A stretch of DNA of 7,507 bases. It comes from Acidobacteriota bacterium. Its GTDB lineage: Bacteria; Acidobacteriota; Vicinamibacteria; Vicinamibacterales; 2-12-FULL-66-21. Each line of letters opens with the position of its first letter. The first letter of the stretch is position 1. The position numbers were made by a program, and so were the translations under genes. The DNA lies in the NCBI GenBank assembly GCA_013694845.1, contig JACDBQ010000674.1, forward strand, positions 1 through 7,507, read 5' to 3'. Shown one piece after another: positions 1-4,361 of the stretch. A model generated the notes under the pieces. The model searched no databases. It was given only the letters and a program-made list of their open reading frames with translations, and was not told the DNA's origin.

Positions 1-1352
1 GAGGGAGACGGCTCGGCGAACGCCAGCCGTCGCCCGAACTCCCGTCGCAACAGCCAGACGTTGGCGGCCAGGTGCAGCCAGACCGATCCGACCGACAGAT
101 ACCAGATCCACGCGAGTTCGAACGTCGGAAGACGCGAGAGCAGGATCACCGGCACCAGGAGCACCAGCATCCGCCCGAACGACGTCACCAGGGGCGGGAT
201 CGTATTCCCGACCGCCTGGAACATGCTCGAGGCGACGAAGACCACCCCCGACGCCACGTAATTCCACGCCACGATCCTCAGGTACTCGTTACCGACGGCG
301 ATCACCTCAGGGTCATCGGAAAAAATGCCGATCAGCGCCGCCGGTGCGATCAGGCACAGGGCGCTCGACAGCAGCATGTAGGCGGTCGCCATGGTGGCAG
401 CGGACCGGAAGGTGTCGCGGACGCGCTGCGCCTGGCGTGCCCCGAAGTTCTGCCCGGCGACGGGCGCGACAGCGATCCCAAGCGCGACGACCGGAAGAAA
501 GCAGGCCTGCACGATCCGCAGGCCGATCCCGAACCCGGCCTGTGCCGCCGAGCCGAAGCGGCGGCTCACGGTATAGACGATGAACAGGTAAACCGCCATC
601 AGCGCGAACTCGGCGCCGGCGGGCAACCCGACCTTCAGCATGTCCCACCACAACTTCATCCGCGGGATCCAGGTGCCTGGACGGAAGTGCAAGTACGCCG
701 TCGTGCCTCGAAAGTAGAGCGAGAGCCAGAAGGTGCCCATCAGCACCGCCACGAAGGTCGCGATCGCGGCGCCGGCCACGCCCGCCGGCCGTCCCGCGGG
801 CCAGCCGAAGATCAGCATCGGCGCCAGGACGATGTTGACGATGACCGTGAAGGTCTGGACGATCATCCCCGGCTTGAAATTGCCCGTTCCGCGCAACGCG
901 GACGCCATCGAGACCATCGGGAACTGAAGCGACATCGCGGGAATGAACCACGCGAGATAATCCGACGCCAGCCTCGCGGTCGCGGGATCGGCGGAGAGCG
1001 CCGCCGCGTATGCACCGCGGACCGTCCAGGCAACGACAAGAAAGATCAAGGCTGAGGCGACACCGAGCAGCAGCGACTGGTTGAACACCACGTTCGCCCG
1101 TTCGTGATCTTTTCGGCCGGACGCGTGGGAGATGAGAGTGGTGGTGCCGACGCTCAGCATCTGAGTCGCCGCAAGCACGATGAACGTCAGGTTCCCTGCG
1201 ACTGCGACGGCTGCCACGGCTTCTTTACCGAGGCGACCGACCCAGTAGAGATCAACAAGAAAGTACAGCGTCTGAAAAACCATCGTCACCAGCATGAAGC
1301 TGGTGGTCTTCAACAGGTGGCGGGTCACGGATCCGGTCGTGAGGTCCTGCAT
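1..1352 (-). CDS. MATE family efflux transporter (3' end cut off)
   Basis: Multidrug and toxin extrusion (MATE) transporters export cationic drugs or metabolites across the inner membrane, driven by Na+ or H+. Translating the minus strand from the ATG at 1352 gives an open frame of 450 residues to the left edge with no stop. The N-terminus begins MQDLTTGSVTRHLLKTTSF and runs into LVDLYWVGRLGKEAVAAVAVAG, the usual first-helix region of the family. Later come ALRGTGNFKPGMIVQTF, the PVAGQNFGA segment at the start of the second half, and FQAVGNTIPPL, matching the internal two-fold repeat of a 12-helix MATE protein. Family members are about 450-480 residues, so only a few C-terminal codons are missing. 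The start lies 4 nt after the stop of the upstream hydrolase gene with no clear Shine-Dalgarno, which suggests translational coupling. NorM- and DinF-like subgroups cannot be told apart here, and the substrate is unknown. Confidence 0.92.
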   Translation of the reverse strand, partial: MQDLTTGSVTRHLLKTTSFMLVTMVFQTLYFLVDLYWVGRLGKEAVAAVAVAGNLTFIVLAATQMLSVGTTTLISHASGRKDHERANVVFNQSLLLGVASALIFLVVAWTVRGAYAAALSADPATARLASDYLAWFIPAMSLQFPMVSMASALRGTGNFKPGMIVQTFTVIVNIVLAPMLIFGWPAGRPAGVAGAAIATFVAVLMGTFWLSLYFRGTTAYLHFRPGTWIPRMKLWWDMLKVGLPAGAEFALMAVYLFIVYTVSRRFGSAAQAGFGIGLRIVQACFLPVVALGIAVAPVAGQNFGARQAQRVRDTFRSAATMATAYMLLSSALCLIAPAALIGIFSDDPEVIAVGNEYLRIVAWNYVASGVVFVASSMFQAVGNTIPPLVTSFGRMLVLLVPVILLSRLPTFELAWIWYLSVGSVWLHLAANVWLLRREFGRRLAFAEPSP

Positions 1353-1356
1353 ACGG

Positions 1357-2274
1357 TCAGTGCGGAACGACGGTGGTGGCGGAAAACCCGCCCCTGTCGA
1401 TGCCTCGGAAGCGCATGTCCCGCAGCCGTACTTCGACGCCCGCCGGGACGCTCCGGGTGTCCCATGCGGGAAAGCGCGACCACACGAGAATGCCGCGTAT
1501 CACCGGGTCCTGACGTGCTGCCTGCACGGCTGGGTGCGCATCATTTTTCGGGATCGGCGCATCCTTGAAAAACACCTGGGTGGGCATCCAGCGAAACGAT
1601 CCCTCCACATACCGGTCGCCTGCATCGATGATGATCTCCCGCCGGAACGGCGTAAGGGGAACCGGGCCAACCATGAAGGCCCGCGGGGCCACTCCGGTGC
1701 GCGCGACCCACGCGTCGTGGACGATCCGCCGTGCCATGGCGGCGGAGACGAGCATGCCGCAGACATAGAGCGTCGCTGCCGTCAGAGCTGCAGCGGCGAA
1801 GCGCGGACGTGACCTTCGCGCCATGACGACCCCGGCACCGAGGATCAGCCACAACCACACGTCCACGATGAAGACCGCGTCGCCGTAGAACCAGCGCTGG
1901 GAGAGCGGAGACAGCAGACGGATGCCGTAGGTGTTCAGAAAGTCAAGGAAGACGTGGGTCAGGATGCCGATGCAGGACAGCGCCAGCAGCCATCCGAAAT
2001 GCGGGGCGGTCCCGATCCCGCCGGCCCGTTCGCGGCGCCGGCCGATCTGCCACATGATCCCGGCACAGGCGATCGGCAACAGCACCTGCGCGGGCACGCC
2101 ATGCGTGATCCCGCGCCTGAACGCAACCGAGGGTACGTCGGTGGCGAACACGAGGACGTCGAGATCCGGCAGGTTCGCGGCAATCGCGGCCGTGGTGGTA
2201 GCGAGTGCGGTCCTCTCGCGGAACCCCGCCCGCGCGACCGCCATGCCGACCAGTGTGTGACAGACGTTGTCCAT
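1357..2274 (-). CDS. DUF457/YdjM-type membrane metal-dependent hydrolase
   Basis: A 305-residue protein resembling the LexA-binding, inner-membrane putative hydrolase family (DUF457; YdjM/YfhO-type annotations). The family's biochemical function is not established. Visible hallmarks are an N-terminal His in MDNVCHTLVG (His6), NLPDLDVL (Asp37, Asp39), FRRGITHG (His58), THVFLDFLNTYG (His107, Asp111) and FYGDAVFIVDVW (Asp132, Asp138). These are the His/Asp positions expected to bind metal. Hydrophobic stretches near residues 62-77, 95-110, 133-152 and 158-180 look like membrane helices. They are followed by a soluble C-terminal region of about 120 residues. The ATG is 2 nt after the csaA stop and the TGA is 4 nt before the MATE start, so it is the middle gene of a probable three-gene operon. 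Family assignment is good; activity is unknown. Confidence 0.85.
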   Translation of the reverse strand: MDNVCHTLVGMAVARAGFRERTALATTTAAIAANLPDLDVLVFATDVPSVAFRRGITHGVPAQVLLPIACAGIMWQIGRRRERAGGIGTAPHFGWLLALSCIGILTHVFLDFLNTYGIRLLSPLSQRWFYGDAVFIVDVWLWLILGAGVVMARRSRPRFAAAALTAATLYVCGMLVSAAMARRIVHDAWVARTGVAPRAFMVGPVPLTPFRREIIIDAGDRYVEGSFRWMPTQVFFKDAPIPKNDAHPAVQAARQDPVIRGILVWSRFPAWDTRSVPAGVEVRLRDMRFRGIDRGGFSATTVVPH

Positions 2275-2276
2275 CG

Positions 2277-2615
2277 TCAGCCGACCCTGGCGCCGTTCTG
2301 GACGCGACGCTCCGGGACGGCGAGAACGACGGCTCCGTCTTCGCGATAGAACCCCGCGAGCAGGAACTCGGAGCGCACCGGGCCGATCTGCTTGGGCGGG
2401 AAGTTGAGCACGCCCATGACCTGCAGGCCCAGCAGGTCACTCTTCGAATAGACGGTCGTGACCTGCGCGCTGGTGCGGCGGATACCGACCTCCGGACCGA
2501 AGTCGACGCTGATCTTGTAGGCCGGCTTTCTGGCCCCAGGAAAATCTTCCACACTTACGACAGTGCCGGCGCGCATTTGCACGGCTGCGAAGTGCTCCCA
2601 CGTAATGTCGGGCAT
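2277..2615 (-). CDS. csaA: CsaA-like tRNA-binding-domain protein
   Basis: CsaA is a small cytoplasmic dimer with an OB fold of the EMAP-II/tRNA-binding type. In Bacillus it has been described as an export-related chaperone, and it can bind tRNA. The 112-residue product has the expected length and signatures: WEHFAAVQMRAGTVV at the N-terminus, FPGARKPAYKISVDFGPEVG (residues 25-44), RRTSAQVTTVY, and the near-invariant LNFPPKQIGPVRSEFL (70-85), ending in PERRVQNGARVG. It is the first gene of a minus-strand cluster with a DUF457 hydrolase and a MATE exporter, with only 2 nt to the next start. There is no Shine-Dalgarno before the ATG, but a TACACT hexamer lies 5 nt upstream, so the message may be leaderless. 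The family call is firm; a chaperone role in this organism is inference. Confidence 0.93.
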   Translation of the reverse strand: MPDITWEHFAAVQMRAGTVVSVEDFPGARKPAYKISVDFGPEVGIRRTSAQVTTVYSKSDLLGLQVMGVLNFPPKQIGPVRSEFLLAGFYREDGAVVLAVPERRVQNGARVG

Positions 2616-2620
2616 GGTTG

Positions 2621-2626
2621 AGTGTA
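2621..2626 (-). promoter_or_regulatory. candidate -10 element of the csaA operon
   Basis: The minus strand reads TACACT here, 5 nt before the csaA ATG, and no Shine-Dalgarno-like sequence lies between. A -10 box this close would place the transcript start on or next to the A of the start codon, the layout of a leaderless mRNA. No good -35 hexamer is seen at 16-18 bp; the best is CTGACG at a short 14-bp spacing. The call is based on position and sequence only. Confidence 0.35.
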
Positions 2627-2642
2627 GTGCCTGGCGCGGGCG

Positions 2643-2799
2643 TCAGCCGTCCGCGCGCTCGAAGGTCAGGTAGACGGGACCGCTACCGAGAAGGCTCAAC
2701 ATGCCCGGCCTTGGCGTCGATCGACACGTAGATCTGCCGGACTCGGACGTCGTTGGCGGACTTCCTCGCGACCGTGATTGTCGCCGCGGCCTGATCCAT
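2643..2799 (-). pseudogene. remnant of a small protein with its core deleted and frame broken
   Basis: From the ATG at 2799 the minus strand reads 38 residues, MDQAAATITVARKSANDVR then VRQIYVSIDAKAGHVEPSR, stopping at TAG (2685-2683). From 2702 a different frame gives MLSLLGSGPVYLTFERADG, ending at TGA (2645-2643). The first part looks like the N-terminus of a small protein with a VRQIYVSID beta strand. The second looks like a hydrophobic C-terminal segment with a GPVYLTFER end. From memory, small hypothetical proteins exist with such ends separated by several dozen residues, so I infer an internal deletion that also shifted the frame. The junction would be near 2690-2705. A 38-residue gene standing alone is possible but less likely, since it would not explain the protein-like second segment. 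Function is unknown. Confidence 0.45.
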
Positions 2800-2834
2800 A
2801 TCCCAGCCTAACACCTTGGAGTGCCCCCTCTCGC

Positions 2835-2861
2835 TTGCCGCGTCCGCGGGTGGCGTAATCT
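2835..2861 (+). promoter_or_regulatory. candidate trxC promoter
   Basis: TTGCCG (2835-2840) and TAATCT (2856-2861), separated by 15 bp, are the best sigma-70-like pair upstream of trxC. The spacing is short and both boxes are imperfect. If used, transcription would start near 2868 and give a leader of about 50 nt that contains the palindrome at 2879-2893. Confidence 0.3.
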
Positions 2862-2878
2862 AGAGGGCAAGGGGGGCG

Positions 2879-2893
2879 CTGCAGAGTCTGCAG
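2879..2893. promoter_or_regulatory. perfect 15-bp palindrome in the trxC leader (candidate operator)
   Basis: CTGCAGAGTCTGCAG is a perfect inverted repeat with 7-bp arms around a single central base. It lies between the candidate -10 and the ribosome binding site of trxC, so it could be a dimeric repressor site. The arms are too close together to form an RNA hairpin with full stems. No regulator gene stands next to it. Confidence 0.35.
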
Positions 2894-2906
2894 TAACTTT
2901 CAACTC

Positions 2907-2915
2907 GAGGGAGGG
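2907..2915 (+). promoter_or_regulatory. strong ribosome binding site of trxC
   Basis: GAGGGAGGG ends 3 nt before the ATG at 2919, and its GGAGG-like core fits the 16S rRNA tail. It fixes the trxC start and contrasts with csaA and the permease, which have no such site. Confidence 0.7.
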
Positions 2916-2918
2916 CAC

Positions 2919-3347
2919 ATGATCCGGAGCTGCAGCAACTGTGGCCAGAAGAATCGGATTCGGCCGGCGAACCTGGTCGATCGGGTGCGCTGTGGCGCGT
3001 GCAGGACGCCGCTGGATGCGATCGCGGAGCCGATCGAAGCCGATGCTGCGACGTTCGACGAAATCGTCCGCACAGCGAAGGTGCCGTTGCTGGTCGACTT
3101 CTGGGCCTCATGGTGTGGCCCTTGCCGGGTGGCGGCGCCCGAAGTCGCTCGCGTTGCTGCCGACAAGGCGGGCCGCGCGCTCGTCCTGAAAATCGACACC
3201 GAACGCTATCCCGAGATCGCCTCGCGCTTCGCGGTACAGGGGATCCCGAACTTCGTGGTCATCAAGGACGGCCGTACCGTTTTTCAGCAGGCGGGAGTCG
3301 TCCCACACGCCCAGATGAGTCGCTGGCTCGAGTCGGCCGGCGCTTGA
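2919..3347 (+). CDS. trxC: thioredoxin 2 with N-terminal zinc-binding motif
   Basis: A cytoplasmic thiol-disulfide oxidoreductase that reduces protein disulfides, with electrons normally from thioredoxin reductase. The 142-residue product has two CxxC pairs at its N-terminus (Cys5/Cys8 and Cys25/Cys28), the zinc module that separates TrxC-type thioredoxins from TrxA. The thioredoxin fold follows. It contains PLLVDFWASWCGPCR with the redox pair Cys66/Cys69, and QGIPNFVVIKDG with the cis-proline at 110. The length matches E. coli TrxC (about 139). The start is fixed by a strong GAGGGAGGG site and because the zinc motif begins at residue 5. The gene stands alone on the plus strand and converges on ku. 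In E. coli, trxC is oxidative-stress regulated by OxyR. The only candidate site here is a 15-bp palindrome in the leader, which is not recognisably an OxyR site. Confidence 0.95.
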   Translation: MIRSCSNCGQKNRIRPANLVDRVRCGACRTPLDAIAEPIEADAATFDEIVRTAKVPLLVDFWASWCGPCRVAAPEVARVAADKAGRALVLKIDTERYPEIASRFAVQGIPNFVVIKDGRTVFQQAGVVPHAQMSRWLESAGA

Positions 3348-3366
3348 AATTCCCGGCGCGAGTGCG

Positions 3367-3403
3367 CCCGTGCTCGTTCGACTCGGCGGTGGACGAGAGC
3401 GGG
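3367..3403. terminator. possible bidirectional hairpin between trxC and ku
   Basis: CCCGTGCTCGT (3367-3377) can pair with ACGAGAGCGGG (3393-3403) as an 11-bp stem with one wobble and one G-A mismatch, enclosing a 15-nt loop. It sits between the two convergent stops, 20 nt past the trxC stop and just beyond the ku stop. There is no U-tract on either side, so it is a weak intrinsic terminator at best. Confidence 0.25.
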
Positions 3404-3404
3404 C

Positions 3405-4280
3405 TCAGGCGGCTGTCCGCCGGTGGCTGGTCGGCGTCTTTCTGGTCGACTTCTTTACGGCGCTTTTCCGGCCGGCTCTCGTGGCCTTCGCGACCTTGGC
3501 CGTGAACGCGCGCTTTGTGCCAAGGCTCTTGCGCAGTCGTTCCATCAGGTCGACGACGTGTGCGGACTGCGGATCGGCCACCGGCTCGAGGTCCGGCGTC
3601 TTTCTCTCGCGCTTGGCCTGGACCACCTTCATGATGTTCTCGCGGTAGTCGTCGGTGTACTTTTCCGGGTCCCATTTCGATGCGAACTCCTCGATCAGAC
3701 GCTGGGCGAGCTGCACCTGCTTCTTCTCGACGCGCGTCGCGGGCGGAAAATCGTACTCGTCGAGGCGCGCGAGCTCGTCCCGAAAGCGCATGGTCGACAG
3801 AATGAGCGCGTCGCCGATCGCCTCGATGGCGGCAAGGCGCTGCTTGGAGCGCAGCACGAACTTCGCGACGCCGATCCGCGACGATGCCTTGATGGCCTCC
3901 CGGAGCAGGGCGTACGCCTTGGCTCCCCCCTTGGCGGGCAGCAGGTAGTAGGGCTTGTCGAAGTACCGGTCATCCACCGCGTCGGACTCGACGAAATCCT
4001 GTATGTCGATGACGCGGTCCTTCTTGAGTGCGGCCTTCTCGAAGTCTTGCGGCGTCAGCACGACGAACTGACCCTTCGCATATTCGTAGCCTTTGACGAT
4101 GTCGTCCCATTCCACGATCTCGCCGTCGGTCTCGGCGACCCGCTGAAATTGGATCCGTGACTTGTCCTTCTTCCGAAGCATCCGGAAGTGCGGCCCCTTG
4201 TCTTTGACCGCCGTGTGAATTTCAATCGGGATGTTGACGAGGCCGAAGCTCAGCGATCCAGTCCAGAGTGCGCGTGCCAT
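3405..4280 (-). CDS. ku: non-homologous end-joining DNA end-binding protein Ku
   Basis: Bacterial Ku forms a homodimeric ring that slides onto double-strand DNA ends and recruits the ligase LigD. The 291-residue product opens with MARALWTGSLSFGLVNIPIE, the classical Ku N-terminus. It continues with KGYEYAKGQFVVLTPQDF (63-80), YFDKPYYLLPAKGGAKAY (106-123), and FRDELARLDEYDFPP (166-180), followed by LIEEFASKWDPEKYTDDYRE (195-214), the conserved C-terminal end of the core. Residues about 255-291 form a Lys/Arg-rich tail, as in several bacterial Ku proteins where it aids DNA binding. The frame stays open 34 codons upstream, but the start at 4280 is chosen because the family begins at MAR and an AGGTG site (4293-4289) lies 8 nt before it. 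No ligD is in the window. It is divergent from the permease across 80 bp. Confidence 0.96.
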   Translation of the reverse strand: MARALWTGSLSFGLVNIPIEIHTAVKDKGPHFRMLRKKDKSRIQFQRVAETDGEIVEWDDIVKGYEYAKGQFVVLTPQDFEKAALKKDRVIDIQDFVESDAVDDRYFDKPYYLLPAKGGAKAYALLREAIKASSRIGVAKFVLRSKQRLAAIEAIGDALILSTMRFRDELARLDEYDFPPATRVEKKQVQLAQRLIEEFASKWDPEKYTDDYRENIMKVVQAKRERKTPDLEPVADPQSAHVVDLMERLRKSLGTKRAFTAKVAKATRAGRKSAVKKSTRKTPTSHRRTAA

Positions 4281-4346
4281 GATCTGGGCACCTGCAACAA
4301 GCGTGCGCACCCGCATCGCCCGGAACAATCCGCCGGCGCCATTCGT

Positions 4347-4361
4347 TTCTACAATGTAGAA
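4347..4361. promoter_or_regulatory. perfect 15-bp palindromic operator overlapping the permease start
   Basis: TTCTACAATGTAGAA is a perfect inverted repeat with 7-bp arms around one central A. It covers a TACAAT -10-like hexamer (4350-4355) and ends on the A of the permease ATG. ACA/TGT half-sites are common in operators of PadR-type winged-helix repressors, and a padR gene is second in this transcription unit. The core also resembles BlaI/MecI sites (TACA-NN-TGTA), but with one central base instead of two. A protein bound here would block RNA polymerase directly. The regulator assignment is inference. Confidence 0.6.
4350..4355 (+). promoter_or_regulatory. candidate -10 box for a leaderless permease mRNA
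   Basis: TACAAT lies 5 nt upstream of the ATG at 4361, the same distance as the TACACT box before csaA. No Shine-Dalgarno is present and no good -35 box is seen 17 bp upstream. Transcription would begin at about the A of the start codon. Confidence 0.4.

Noticed and set aside
313..951. Minus-strand open frame of 212 codons on the same strand as the MATE gene
   Set aside because: It is out of frame with the MATE reading, which gives recognisable transporter sequence throughout; the product is low-complexity Arg/Gly/Ala-rich.
72..1055. Long plus-strand open frame (327 codons) rich in Arg, Asp, His and Gln
   Set aside because: It is antisense to the MATE gene, has an extreme charged composition and shows no family motif; it is a GC-rich shadow frame.
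1943..2554. Minus-strand open frame of 203 codons spanning the csaA/hydrolase junction
   Set aside because: It is in another frame from two recognisable proteins on the same strand and is dominated by Arg, Ser, Ala and Pro.
3423..4160. Plus-strand open frame of 245 codons opposite ku
   Set aside because: It is antisense to a clear Ku protein, and its Leu/Arg/Asp/Val-rich product has no recognisable motif.
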